Source: Tigriopus japonicus
Taxonomy: Eukaryota > Arthropoda > Copepoda > Harpacticoida > Harpacticidae
Assembly (NCBI GenBank): GCA_010645155.1
Contig: CM021318.1
Coordinates: 4,056,461 to 4,120,460 of the forward strand
DNA: 64,000 bases
Direction of reading: 5' to 3'
Shown here: positions 10,301 to 20,934 of the stretch, one piece after another
Layout: every line of letters starts with the position of its first letter
Position numbering within the stretch: position 1 is the first letter of the stretch
Translations under genes and position numbers: made by a program
The notes under the pieces: model-generated
The model's input: only the letters and a program-made list of their open reading frames with translations
Told to the model about the DNA's origin: nothing
The model's database searches: none

Positions 10301-13300
10301 TTGTGACACAAGGAGACGATGAAGTGAACTTGAGATTGAAATAACTTAAAAGTAAAGGCGTATGAACACTATGTTTTGGTCATCAAATTACCAGAGCGTG
10401 CGTACCTTGGGTTGGGAAGTCGTTCTTGCACACAAAATCTTAGTTTTATAACGAGCCGATCAACGCCATATACGGTTTTCTTCGATTGGTATTAGAACAA
10501 TTCAATCAAAAACGTGATATATATTGAATAATTATTGATTTGGTGAGAGACTCTAATTCGTAAAAACCTTGTACATGTTTCTTAGTCATTTAATTAGTTA
10601 ATTCATCTTGGTTATTTTATTCCACTTTTTACACGTATGTTTCTCCTGCTTTTACGGTGGCTAAGGCTTAAATATGTGACATTCCATGAACTTCACTGAA
10701 TGGCATTAGAGCATTTTTATTTCAATTCAAATTTTTCCCTTTCGTACAAAGTTTATCATTAAGTATTACTACGGTAACATTTTGTCCTGATGGAACTTTT
10801 TATCTTGAATATTTTGTTGCTTTTTTACCATGTGGGAACCAAAACATAACAAAGAAAGTTCTCTGGGCTTCTCAAGAAGCGCTGATTTGGCCTTGGCTTC
10901 AAAAAGTTTTAGAACCTTACTGTAGGGGCACTTCATCTCATGATTTGCTCATCTTTGTTCAGACAGTGCATTACAAAAGCAAAAAGCAAACATTTATCGG
11001 CGGCAAAAGGATTTGGTTTCGATACAGCGCACATTCTATAGACCACCGCAAAAAGCGACCGTTACGTTACTTGGAGTGCAAATGTGGAGAAATTCCTAAA
11101 ACCAATCCTTCACTTTGTTAAGTTTGAATGCCTCTCATACATCCCAAAGGATTTGAAATTGGCGGCAGCTAAGTGAAAATTGTTCATTATTGCATGAAAA
11201 AATAGTTTCAGCGTTTAAGGACAACGTGATTTTTCCTATTTTTTGAGGTTATTAGTAATTACACTTTCAAAATGTGAACTTCAGTTTCAAAATTAGTCAC
11301 CCGCCACATATGAGGAAGGAGAAAAAGGGAAAAGGAGGCGGCAAGAGGGGCAGTCAACACTTAGAGGCTTAGAGGAACCTCTATGAGTCAACCAAATCAG
11401 AGTGATCAATTTTAGGCCTTCAAAAAGGAGATGGGGAAGCTTTCAAACCTATGAATCTTTTAACACCATTGTAACACACCAAAGCAATTTTGGTGCATTT
11501 CAAGAAAACATCTTTTGAAGTTAGAATAATTGGCTTTAGAATGAAATGAAAAAAAACACTTATAAATAGAGACAGGAAGTTAAGACGAATAAAACTGTCA
11601 AATTAGACGAAAAAAGACGAATAAAATTACCTGATTAGACGAATAAAAACGAATAAAATTGCCCAATTAGACGAAAAAGACGAAAAAAACCTGACAAATA
11701 CGACAAAAAAGACGAAAAACACTAACAAATACGAAGAAAAGACGAAAACCCCTAACAAATACGACAAAAAAGACGAAAAACCCTAACAAATACGAAAAAA
11801 AGACGAAAAACCCTAACAAATACGAAAAAAAGACGAAAAAAACTGACTTACACGGCAAAAAAAGAATAATGAATTGCCAGTAAAGAGTATTAAAACTGCT
11901 GTGCAGAAAGTAGACAAAATGTGTGGCCCAATTGAGGGGAACAGCTACCCCTTGTGCAAAACGGCAAAATCTACAAAGTTAACAAACGGAAAAGTGCCGA
12001 ATAAGCAAGAAATGGTCAGCGGAACATAAAAATTTAAAAAAAGCCAAGAGCTCAAAACCGCCTTTATTTCAATAGAGCAATATTTAAAAGCATATTTGCT
12101 GACATTATTTCTTCGAATAGTCAGATAGCCTTTTCAATCCAATTTTCTTTCTTTGTGTCAGGAAACTCTACAAGTTAAGATGTAAGTGTGGATCATATTT
12201 TGTTGCCCAAGTTTTGGCGTTGAACTTTTTTAAAAGTGTCTATTTTATTCCAAATTTGAGAAAAAAGCTTCAAATCTAAGAAAAATTCCAAGTTTTGACT
12301 AATTAGACGAAAAAAGTTGAGTGAAATTGCCGGATTAGACGAAAAAAGACGAATAAAATCCAAATTAGACGAATAAATTTGTCGCCACGAATAAGGGTAA
12401 AAAAGACGAATAAAGACGAAAAAAGACGAAGTTTATTCGTCTTAAGTTCCTGTCCCTACTTATAAAACTTGCATAAAAAGCGAAAGAAGTTACTACATTA
12501 ACCGGGTCTCTTAGTACAACTACCGTGCACTACACATTTTGAATTGCGAGACTCTATAGCCAACAACATCTCCGACTTTGACTACATTTCTTTAAAAATG
12601 AGACGATTCTCGTTCCTTCATTTTCCTTTTAAAATGGTGCCTGCATGGTGGAGGTGTTGACGAGGACGAAAGAGGAGTAACACACCAGAGGCTAGTTTTT
12701 TAAGACGCAAAGATCGATCTTAAGATCGTACTTTAGTACTGTAAGTCCGATCTTGAGATCGATCTTTGCGCTTAAAAAACTAGCCTCAGATACCACCACA
12801 GACACTTCTGTCAAGCATTGATTCATAGAACTTGGACTAATGGGTGGAGCAAGATTCTAGCTAAGTATTTCCTCATTCTTTTAATGAACTGCGAGTGAAT
12901 AAACTACAATCCAGTCGAAGCTCTCTATCAAATTCCCATTTTCTTGAATTATACCTGTAAATGAACCAAATAATTGTTATAAAAAAGCCATTCCATAGTG
13001 CAAAAGGAAGTCAATGTTCCAACACTATGTGACAGAGAATAACTTGTCGCGTCTGGCAAGTTCAGTATACCCCTTGAAATTATGCAAATGGATCAATTCA
13101 AGGATCACCAAGTACCTGGATGCCTAGGATAATGGTAAAATGCATTTGTCGAATTCTGCGGCAGACAAAAAAATCTAAGTAAATCAAATGTCTGACTGGT
13201 AATTCAAAGTTCACATGCTTAACTCCATCTTGATCGACTGAACTTTGTGGCAAGTAGTGATGTGACTTGGGCAAGTAATGAGTCATCACAAACACCCAAG

Positions 13301-16300
13301 AACAAGTTGTTGACAAGCATTACTTGGGCAATACACCAATACACTTCCCAAGCTCAAGGAACATTGGAAGATGCAGTTGCCGGCAGTTGCTCTTTGAAGA
13401 GTTAAGATACTTGCAGTGTAACTTAGAAGAAAAAACGTCAAGTTCCATTTACGATGATCTTTTGACCATAATAATTTAACAATAAATAGTGGAAGTGATA
13501 CAAAAAAATATTTCAATTTTGATAGCATTTGCAAAACCATGGTATTTTTGTTTCGATTCTAGGCCACACATGAATGCACTTTTGAGGCTAATCAAGACCG
13601 AGATTTAGAAGTCACACTTCCAGAACAATCTCGTTTACTCAGAGTTGCCGGCATGAAAAAGTAAAATACCAAATCTTTTTTTAGTATTCTCGAAATATTT
13701 TGCATTTCCCCATGTGAGAGAATTGAAGTGTGTAATTTTCTTAAAAATACATCCTTTCAAAGGTATGGGCCCTATTTAGCTGGATCAGCCTGGTTTAGTG
13801 AAATTCGGATGGCAAGTTTATTCTTCGTTCATAGCAAATTTGGCAAACCTGTTAGCTGGGAAAAGTACTTGTACAAGCACCCAAGCTATGCCAAGCTTCA
13901 GCAAGCCCAAGCATTGTGCCAGTACAGCTTGCCCAATCTCTTGTTTGCCCCCCATCACTAGTGGCAAGTAGAGTAATTTGAAGCATAGAGCATAGCGCCA
14001 TTTTCCGACCAAACATTTCGGTCACGTAGGGTCATGTTTTCTCTGTTGTGCGCGCGTACGTATTGCGATTGTAGCAAGACTTTGTTCCACAAGAATATTG
14101 CAGAGCTTAAATCAAGACCACCACGAGATCCAGCTATGGGCTCACTGAGGTTCAATTTACTATCTCTGACTCCATTCAGTGTGGTTTGGTTTGCCAATCT
14201 TATGAAAATCTTATCAAAACAGCATCATTTACTTGATGGAATTCGATTTATAAAAAATTCACAGCTGACCGCCTGAGCGGAGGCTTCCATGTCTTACGAT
14301 TTCCTTGATCAATTGCTTTTTTTCTTTTCAGGTTAGTTTTGCAGAAATATGGTTTAGCTGAGAGCCATGGGCTCACCACCAGTCCCAAACTATTTGTCCG
14401 ATGCCTACAATTATTCGCCGAGAAATATGAAAGCCGAGCTTATGAAACCTGTCATAAAAAGCAATCTTACATACAAGCCGAAGAGAAATATAGTCAGATT
14501 GTGAAACAGGTAAAAATAAGTAGCAACTTCAAGATCGTCAGTCTTGAACTCCGGAACGGGGGGGGGGGGAATTCTCTTTATAATTTTTATTTTCATTTTT
14601 ATGAATATTGTTTACATTTCCCATCTAACTCTGAAACTCTTCTTTTCATCATTATTCACATACTTGTCGTGATCTCATTTCATCTTATAACTTTTAAGTA
14701 ATATGCGCCTTTTCTGAGTTACCCGGACTGTTATCCATTTCATATTTATTAATACTATTATTGTTCAATCTAGTGCCAGTCTTTGAATGATGACATCAAA
14801 ATTCTCAGAGAGTCAACACAAGAGGTCGAATCAAAACTTGACGAATACTTCCGAACCCGCGAGGTCATCAAGAACCAAATCGACGAAACCAAGGGTAAAC
14901 TACAGGCTTCTAAAGAGGAAGAAAATAACCTCATTGGCGAGAGAGAACGACTTCAGATTGCGTATCAGGAAGCTATTCTACCACTGGAATTCAATCTTCA
15001 AGGTAAGCAATGACTTTAAACATGGGTTTGTTTGCTTTTTTTTCTTTTGATAACAAAATTGCTTGCCTTGAAGAGAAAAAGAAGAAAGTGGCATTACTGA
15101 AAGTGAATGAGTTATCAAACGTCGCCAAAGGCCTTCGAGCCCCTAATCCGACCCTCAAATTGTTAGTTTCGGCCCTGTGCATTCTCTTTGATCAAACCAA
15201 TGGTTATACTGTCAAAGAGAACATTGTCAGCGTCAGTAAGAAGGCGAAAGATGCGAGAGAGCAAGCACAACCAGATGGAAAACAGGTAAATGTTTAATGA
15301 CGGAGTATTATGTTTTTTTACTTGGTTTGCTTTTTTTCATATTTTACAGGAGGTAGATCCCTGGACCATTGGCAAGAAGCTTTTATCAGATTTGTCATTG
15401 ATAGACCGATTAACATCGCAAGTTGATGTGGCAACTCATTCTACTCAGATAGGAATGATTTCTACACAAATCATATGTGATCCCTCCTGGGATCCAACAT
15501 CCTTCGCTAAAAGCACATTCCATAATGGAGAACCAATAGCGCTTTTAATAGAAGCATGGTGTCTTCTTTTTCAAAAACAGCAAGTATGCAAGCACGTTTA
15601 AAATTGAAACCAGTCCATTGATCATAAGGAACTGTTCCCCTACTCAGGAAATGAGACCACAATTAGATGCCATGTGCCAAATTGAAGCCGACATTGAAAG
15701 AGCACACATATTGTACTCAAATTTGAGGGCACAATGTGGAAGCACTCAAGACCAGCTAACATCATTGGATAAAGAAATTGAGCTTTTGCAAGAAATCCAT
15801 GACGCAAAGAAGAAAGAGATGGATCAACTGAAAGCAAAACACGACACAGCTGTCCAACTCTGTGGTAAAGAGATCAACTCAGGTCACAAACATGCACACA
15901 TTCAAATACTATTTCCAATTTGGTTGTCTTCTAGAATCTTGGTCTCCCATTCAAGATGTATTTGATGAGGAGCTGAAGACTATTCAGCAAGATACACCAA
16001 ATTTGATGGCAACATGCATGATATACTCTTCCTCCCTTACTTATTGCATCACTTTATCGGGAGACATAAGGTGTGGTAATCAAGACGTAAATATTTTGCA
16101 TGTGAAATCATAAAAGTTCCCTTTTGGTGACTCAATTCAGAGACATCGACCGACCTAAAGCTCGGCTGGGGATATAGGACAATCAGTGGTTCGTGGGTAT
16201 TGATCACAAACCGGTTTATTGTACAAAATTACCAACCAAGTGTAAGTGCTTCCCCAGACGGCGTAGGTTCGAATCCTGTTGGGGATCGGATTGAAGCTGT

Positions 16301-17556
16301 CGGGATAAAATCCTTGATTACAGGGAATCGCATTCCTTGTAGCGGTAGTAGAAAATCCGCAACCAATAAAAAAAAAAAAAAAAAACCAAGTGTCGGCCGC
16401 CATCCAGTAGTCTAGTAATCTATGCTTGATTGCACTGTGTGTCACCTCTTTATGCTGTGGCCCTTTTAATGTGACCTAGTTAAGTTGGAACTTTATAGTC
16501 GTCACTCATATTATAATTGAGGATACAGGTTTAAGGTAAAAGAAGCTTGAGGCCGGCCTAAAGGGGCTTGGTTTTTTAGTCTGCATAGTTTGAACGGACA
16601 TTCTTATTTAGTGTCCCATGCTGAACAAAGAATTACTAGAGAACAGTGATGGCACCCTAATATTGAATAAATATTAGTTAAAGGAAACATCGTTACGTAT
16701 ACTCGTACCAAGTCTAAGTGAAACTGATTGACTTGCTTAGAAACAATGATTTCATATCCAATGGTGGCTCTCCCACTCATATTACTCACACCTGAAAAAT
16801 TTACGTACATTTGCTCATTTAAGTACGACTGAAAAAAATATCCTAGCCATGATACCCTGGCCAGGCACCCTGAACATCGTCAATTTTTATTTTTTGCCAT
16901 TTTGAGCCTGAAACGGTGCATCCAAATTTTCAACCTTTAGAAACGAGATCGAATAATTCTCTATCTTCAAAAGAAGACTGCAAACTTTTCGGCGTCCGAT
17001 GCAGGAACGAGATGGAAAACTTTCCGACCTAATGGTACGAGATGGATATTTTTTTTGACTTAATGGTACGATAAGGTTTTTTCTGACCAAATGGAAAAAT
17101 AAGGATTTTTTTGGCCTTTTGGTACAAGAAGAAAATTTTTTACCTAAAAGGGAAAAAAGTTGGCGCAAGAAACGAGATATTGAAGTTTTCGATTACAATT
17201 AACAAGATTAAAAAGAAACGTACCAATCCTCAATTTTATTTGTTACTGTTTTAGATTTTTTGCCATTGCAGCCGTTTTTATTTGGCATTTTGTGGACCTA
17301 AAAGGTTTAGCTAATGTGTCAAAAATCTGCACCTCTGATCCTAACTAAGATGTTTACTTCTGTAAATGAATTTTAGGGAGGAACTTCGTTTGAAAATTCG
17401 TGAAATTGCACGTGGATTGGCACCAGAAGCATTGGATCCGTTCACAGAATTCACATCTTGGTCCAAGGATGAATGTAAATTCCTTTATGAGCATCATGGA
17501 CTAGTCGAGGATTTAACCTTCCGTGAAAATATTGCAAGCGTTAGACAATCTATCAG
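6013..17556 (+). CDS. dynein heavy chain, partial (AAA2 to start of AAA5), 20 exons
   Basis: This is the central motor region of a dynein heavy chain, the ATP-driven minus-end microtubule motor of cilia or cytoplasm. I trace 20 exons: 6013-6196, 6261-6616, 6679-6809, 6871-7039, 7113-7357, 7433-7819, 7898-8075, 8178-8329, 8398-8599, 8661-9038, 9105-9746, 9813-10016, 10094-10212, 14332-14509, 14774-15002, 15074-15285, 15350-15583, 15648-15864, 15935-16070 and 17377-17556. Splice phases agree at every junction and the join is open for about 1577 residues. All introns are GT-AG except a GC donor at 6617. Order of modules is AAA2, AAA3, AAA4, coiled-coil stalk, AAA5 start, as in all dyneins. AAA1 and tail lie upstream of the window; the rest of AAA5, AAA6 and the C-terminus are not located. 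The strongly divergent AAA2 and AAA4 sites argue for an unusual, probably axonemal, paralogue rather than cytoplasmic dynein. Confidence 0.93.
7433..9038 (+). CDS. dynein exons: AAA2-AAA3 linker and AAA3
   Basis: Exon 7433-7819 encodes the helical linker (KTWVQASLVFALTWSFGNVL). AAA3 follows: LLLGASGIGKSSIMQ is an intact P-loop (about 7938-7980) and RGVVFIDDLTSCQEY an intact Walker B (8238-8280). The next exon has the sensor region with LLSRFHVFRMQELSLESLNR, matching the RHFN-v-v-eP-desl-rIF segment of dyneins. Exon 8661-9038 is the helical AAA3 small domain (VESTLR-like helix, then LWVFETLRHFYDRL). AAA3 is the regulatory ATPase that gates release from microtubules; it is the only one of the three complete AAA sites in this window with both nucleotide motifs preserved. 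Confidence 0.9.
9105..10212 (+). CDS. dynein exons: AAA4 with acidic insert, degenerate site
   Basis: Exon 9105-9746 opens VTELNLRNLVFDHF, then an acidic, low-conservation insert of about 60 residues (EEKIEDNSDYNDEDKHSKRS). It resumes with ILHHVLRIPGGNALLVGNGG. The P-loop is GNGGEDRKLLTR instead of GxGGSGRQSL-R, and the Walker B position reads HQLVIFATLAQL where TDTQI is usual, so both are degraded. Downstream landmarks are kept: LADLESLLKRGEIFNIF, then in exon 9813-10016 SALFDNFIALCRSCVHVFVS and CPSVLRLMIPIICQ, and in exon 10094-10212 PWPEDALIRACDVILEQ. The fold is therefore clear while catalysis at AAA4 looks lost. Confidence 0.88.
11567..12458. mobile_element. hAT-like MITE with GACGAATAAAA word arrays
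   Basis: The ends are inverted repeats beginning TAGAGACAGGAAGTTAAGAC on the left and, read inward from the right, TAGGGACAGGAACTTAAGAC. They are flanked by a perfect 8-bp duplication CTTATAAA (11559-11566 and 12459-12466), the hallmark of hAT elements. The 892-bp body has no coding frame of note. Arrays of GACGAAAAA/GACGAATAAAA occupy 11583-11865 and 12297-12440, near both ends, with unrelated AT-rich DNA between. Subterminal repeated words are where hAT transposases bind, so these arrays may be binding-site clusters (inference). Confidence 0.85.
12688..12787. repeat. 100-bp near-perfect palindrome
   Basis: GAGGCTAGTTTTTTAAG at 12688 is answered by its reverse complement ending at 12787. 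The inner parts (GCAAAGATCGATCTTAAGAT / ATCTTGAGATCGATCTTTGC) also pair, with a loop of only about 15 nt. It looks like a very short MITE or a foldback. Confidence 0.8.
13200..14305. repeat. older repeat (family B), split by a MITE
   Basis: Its flanks (ATTCAAAGTTCACATGC at 13202; GCGGAGGCTTCCATGTCTTA near 14276) recur in the same order at 54515-54868, where the copy is shorter because it lacks the MITE at 13255-13960. No coding capacity recognised. Confidence 0.7.
13255..13960. mobile_element. hAT-like MITE with CTTGGGC words
   Basis: TIRs are short (TAGTGATG ... CATCACTA) and the 8-bp duplication GTGGCAAG is perfect (13247-13254 and 13961-13968). The related repeat at 54.5 kb preserves an unoccupied version of the target (TGGCAATGAGAGTAACTTG versus TGGCAAGTAGAGTAATTTG), which independently confirms an insertion. 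The ends are rich in CTTGGGCAA / CAAGCCCAAG words in both orientations. Confidence 0.82.
14332..16070 (+). CDS. dynein exons: stalk coiled coil and microtubule-binding tip
   Basis: Exon 14332-14509 has the T-P-k-f-l--i-lf entry (LTTSPKLFVRCLQLFAEKYE). Exon 14774-15002 is a charged heptad-rich helix (ESTQEVESKLDEYFRTREVI), the outgoing CC1. Exon 15074-15285 holds the tip: LSNVAKGLRAPNPTLKLLVS, with the conserved proline region and ALCILFDQ. Exon 15350-15583 continues WTIGKKLLSDLSLIDRL. Exon 15648-15864 is the returning CC2 helix (QLTSLDKEIELLQEIHDAKK). Exon 15935-16070 (ESWSPIQDVFDEELKTIQQD) is the stalk-to-AAA5 hinge, matching the ERW motif of dyneins. The acceptor of the tip exon (15073) has a weak pyrimidine tract, so that boundary is the least certain. 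Confidence 0.87.
16244..16385 (+). repeat. 5'-truncated tRNA-derived SINE (family 1) with poly-A
   Basis: The copy starts within the tRNA-like region, retains the B-box-like GGTTCGAATCC (16267), the conserved AGGGAATCGCATTCCTTGTA tail segment, and ends in 16 A residues. CCAAGTGT occurs immediately before it (16236-16243) and immediately after the poly-A (16386-16393), a target duplication. It lies in the intron between the last stalk exon and AAA5. Confidence 0.8.
16394..17376. other. remainder of the dynein intron, no gene seen
   Basis: AT-rich; phrases such as TAATGGTACGA and GAGATGG recur loosely around 16940-17110, suggesting a degenerate tandem repeat. No exon or element assigned. Confidence 0.4.
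17377..17556 (+). CDS. dynein exon: start of AAA5
   Basis: The exon begins REELRLKIREIARGLAPEAL and continues SWSKDECKFLYEHHGLVEDL then FRENIASVRQSIR, following the yR-f---W---c---gip--f-l--N---i-- layout that opens AAA5. It joins the exon ending at 16070 in phase 2 and ends in phase 2 before GTAAGG. The next exon should finish an arginine codon; the only candidate I found is 24 kb downstream. Confidence 0.8.
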
Positions 17557-17904
17557 GTAAGGGGAAAACATAAAACGTTCTTTTTACTGCTTGACCATTG
17601 TGATAAGTAAATTTAGGGCGGGAACATGCGAGGCTTTTGGAGGCCGAAAATGATAAAAATCATAACACTTAATACTTTCAATTTTTAGGATTTTACTATC
17701 ATAAATCCGGTTTTGATCAAGAACACGAATAAGTCCAAAATACTTATGCCATAAAAAAAATTCATGTAAGGACTATCAGTATTCTCCTAAAAACTTTCAT
17801 TTTTGCAACCTCTTAATCATCACATTCCTTCTACGCTGGATGAGCTAAATCTATAAACACAAGTAAAATCTGCAATCCATGTTTAAAGTCGGATTTTTCC
17901 TGAA

Positions 17905-18452
17905 GATGGGAGTGATTACCGTATCATTTTACGGACTTGCTGCCGTCTCTAACTGCTGTTAGCAGTGTAGGCTTGCCAAAAAAATCTCAGTTTTCAAGGG
18001 TCAGATTTTCGAAAAATGTTGCATTTATGGGCAATGGCATGGTTAATGTATGTTGAGAAGTTTTGCAAAGTAATTTGAAAACAAATGGAGTAATTGGAAG
18101 CCTTCAATTAAACAAATTATTTGTTTATACGTTTATTTGCCCCAGGAACCGATCTCCTCTGGCCATCTTGTTATTCCAAGTCGGGCATTCCTAATTTCAA
18201 AGTTCGGAAGAACCCCCTCAACTTATGTAGCGAAATTTTAGATAAAAGCAACAAAACACACTTTTTTGCAAATACAATGTCAAGAATTGCTATTTCAACT
18301 TCAATTTGTGCAGATAAGAAAGGCATTGTTGCAATCACCAGGCCTAAACCTTCGTTTTAGTTACCTCATACGCTCATCAGAAACACAGGTTTTCCGAACT
18401 TTTTTACCGCCAAAAATGATGACGTCACTAGTAATTGCTGTAATTACAACAG
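17905..18452 (+). repeat. dispersed repeat (family A), first copy
   Basis: This stretch, from GGGAGTGATTACCGTATC to GATGACGTCACTAGTAATTG, reappears reverse-complemented at 57205-58188, where it is interrupted by a MITE. A short piece of its end also precedes the MITE at 53229. The ends share a loose AGTGA...CATTTT--GG similarity, so it may be an old DNA transposon. No protein recognised. Confidence 0.7.
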
Positions 18453-18893
18453 AACCTTGAACTAATTTAGATGAATTGAAGTATTGATTGTTCCTGTCAG
18501 TAGAGTGCACAACGTGTTTCAAGTAGAGGACGTCTCTAGTTTCAAGTACTATCTCCTCAGTGATCATTTGCTTTACTTTAGGAATGAATGCTTAGTAATT
18601 ATAGTTAATTATAAGTTAGTTATAATATTATAATTAATTATGGTAATCCAAGTTTACTCGGCCACTTTTGGACTTAACATTCATCAGAAATTTCGTGTAT
18701 TGCATTATTATTTTGGGCTCTAACAAATAGAAACTGATTATGGAATTGAAATCAGATGCAATGAAGTATTGGAATATTTAGATTCTTCTTTTCAATGTCC
18801 ATGACGACGGAATAATCGATTTTGATCGTGCATCTTGTTTGTACCCTGTAATCTCTCTTGATTTCACTGAAGACTTCCATTCTGATTTAATTC
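18453..18893. other. no feature seen
   Basis: AT-rich spacer between repeat A and the MITE at 18902, including an AATTATAGTTAATTATAAG-type run near 18600. Confidence 0.3.
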
Positions 18894-18901
18894 GTCTTAA
18901 C

Positions 18902-19240
18902 TAGTGATGGACCAAAAGCGCTTTCGGCCGAAATTACGCCGAAATTTCGGTTTCGGTTTCGGTTATGCCTACCGAAACCGAAAGCAGACAAGCACTATGT
19001 AAAATGGAGTTTCACAACAAAATAAAATAAAAATTGGTCCAAAAACCTCTGAAATTTAAGTTTTCCGATTTTTCAAAATTTGCGACTACCCAACATCGAA
19101 CACATGAGTATTCTAATTTTTAAGGCAGATTTTGCATTTGAACAATTTTGTAATCAGCTGCTTTCGGTTTCGGTTTCGGTTAAGCCCTCTTTCGGCCGAA
19201 ACTTTCGGTTTCGGTTATGAGCCCTTTCGGTCCATCACTA
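18902..19240. mobile_element. hAT-like MITE with TTTCGG word arrays
   Basis: 339 bp with TIRs TAGTGATGGACC / GGTCCATCACTA and a perfect 8-bp duplication GTCTTAAC (18894-18901 and 19241-19248). Both ends are packed with TTTCGGTTTCGG and its complement CCGAAACCGAAA, plus the palindrome TTTCGGCCGAAA at each end. No coding capacity. Confidence 0.88.
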
Positions 19241-19290
19241 GTCTTAACCGTCACCCTGAAAGTGGCAGAACTGCCATTAGGAGTTTCAAG

Positions 19291-19596
19291 TACTGATGTG
19301 TTTCGAGTTGGATTTTTGACAGTTTTGCCATTGTGGTTTTTAGGGTCAAAAATCTGACCACAACTAAACTTTTCAACGCGCAATACACCTTATCTTTCAT
19401 AAAATATGGCAGCACTGCCAATTCGAAATCCATTTTTATAACTATAGATGGAACTCGAAATCGAACTAGTTCGAGTATTGCCAAATTGGTCTCCGTTTAG
19501 TTCGTTTCAAAGAGTTCACAACAACCTGCCCTTTTTTAACAGCGACAAACTTCCGAGTCAAAACTGGCAGCACTCCTGCTTCGAAACACATCACTA
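19291..19596. mobile_element. hAT-like MITE, TIR TAGTGATGTGTTTCGA
   Basis: 306 bp. The left end reads TACTGATGTGTTTCGA, the right end inward TAGTGATGTGTTTCGAAG. The 8-bp duplication GTTTCAAG is perfect (19283-19290 and 19597-19604). The interior (GGCAGCACTGCCAATTCGAA near 19409; TAACAGCGACAAACTTCCGA near 19538) recurs at 51140-51335. Confidence 0.86.
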
Positions 19597-19604
19597 GTTT
19601 CAAG

Positions 19605-20930
19605 CCATATGGCCTTGGTCCTCTGCAAGAGGAGTGGATGGATGATCTAGTGAAAGGCAAGTACATGGTGGTGGCTTGGCAAGGCCATCCTGTTCGCCCA
19701 TTACGCTCTTCGGAGCTTTCTTGCTTCACAACACTCGCATGTAAGGATGGTTGGGGCAAGCAGAGGAAAAGCCTTGGATCAGCAGCAAGTTGAAAAACCC
19801 TAGATGGAACGATCAACAGCACACAGCGCGAAGAACAGCCGTTGCGCGAGAATAATCAAACAAATTGTCAGACAAATTCAGATGGGCGAGTTTACTTGGT
19901 TTCATGGCTGCTGAATGGTCTCCTTTTTAAAACTTTAGACAAAGATTAGTGACGAAGAAAATGGCCTTTTGTTTGAAATGAATGAGTGAAGAATGAAAAA
20001 GCGAAAAAAATCGAGTTGTGCTTGTTTCAGTGCTGTTTTCGTGCTCGTTTTGTCAAACAATTTGCCTCGACTGGCGAGCCTTGCCAATGGATAGTTGGAA
20101 GTATAGCGGTTGAATGGATTAATTGCAGATTAGGTAAGCGTGAAGTTAATCATTGAATCTCAATATTTCATGGTGTATGGAATTTCCACTTTGAAAAAGT
20201 TACATCATACAATGGGGATGGGATTCAAGGTCTTGAATTAAACATTCCTCGGGAGGTTGCAAGCTGGAGCTGCCTGTCTACTTATTTGTGAAATTCTAAA
20301 AAAAAAGAAAAATTATTAGTGAATCGTTAACCACTTCTCCAAAGCCCGTTTGTCATTCAGAAGCACTGACATGCGACCCTACCTTTTGTCACTTAAGATC
20401 TGAGGTGAGTTTATTAAAAGTCTTACCTCGGAAGTACCTACAATGTAACGTACCTTTATAGAATAGCGGAGCTGTTACGTTCAAGTGATAAAGTGACGGT
20501 CGGTCGGACTGTAAATACTATTTATGGACTTGCAAAGGAAGGTAGTAATGACCAAATCCGGTGGAGGGAGATTCATTTTTTTGGCGCCCTGAGGGCGTCG
20601 GTCTGAGGGGCGTCAATTAAAATGAAATTAGTGATGTCGGATCTTGGCCATTACTCCCTTCATTTGTGGGTGCATATGGTATTTTTTGACCAACTTATCC
20701 TTTTTGAGGCTTCCGTTACAATTTTTCAACCCTTAAAATCAGTTCAAACATGGAAAGTTGTACTATCCAACTAGCATGCTTTGCCTGCTTAATGACGGTT
20801 TTAGGAACCAGCTCTGTTCAACCTCAAGTACATCAGTTGGTGTGTTGGCTACTCAGTGCCTTAGTATAGAAGCCTACCACCACTACTACTTCATTGGATC
20901 ATTCTCTGTCAGTGAGATGGGGGCTTCAGA
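19605..20930. other. no confident gene
   Basis: A plus-strand open stretch at about 19605-19790 reads PYGLGPLQEEWMDDLVKGKY and continues to a stop, but it matches no family I know and has no clear splice context. The rest is AT-rich with no recognised element; 20580-20610 contains a small GC-rich repeat (GGCGCCCTGAGGGCGTC). Confidence 0.3.
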
Positions 20931-20934
20931 CATA

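Larger units (their letters stand above)
10213..14331. other. 4.1-kb dynein intron carrying several MITEs
   Basis: Bounded by CG|GTAGGT at 10213 and TTTTCAG at 14331. No exon is required here because FMAIHEHFR joins RLVLQKYGL in frame and in the order expected of dyneins. Apart from the MITEs at 11567-12458 and 13255-13960, the palindrome at 12688-12787 and the older repeat at 13200-14305, the DNA is unremarkable and AT-rich. Confidence 0.7.

Noticed and set aside
11667..11858. Phe/Val-rich frame on the minus strand
   Set aside because: Translation of the GACGAAAAA word array; no gene.
13563..13660. Open stretch between an AG acceptor and a GT donor in the large dynein intron
   Set aside because: In the phase required by the dynein exons it contains a stop, and the flanking exons already join in the right order. 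It also lies inside a MITE.
16155..16445. 96-codon minus-strand frame
   Set aside because: Covers a SINE and its poly-A tract; antisense noise.
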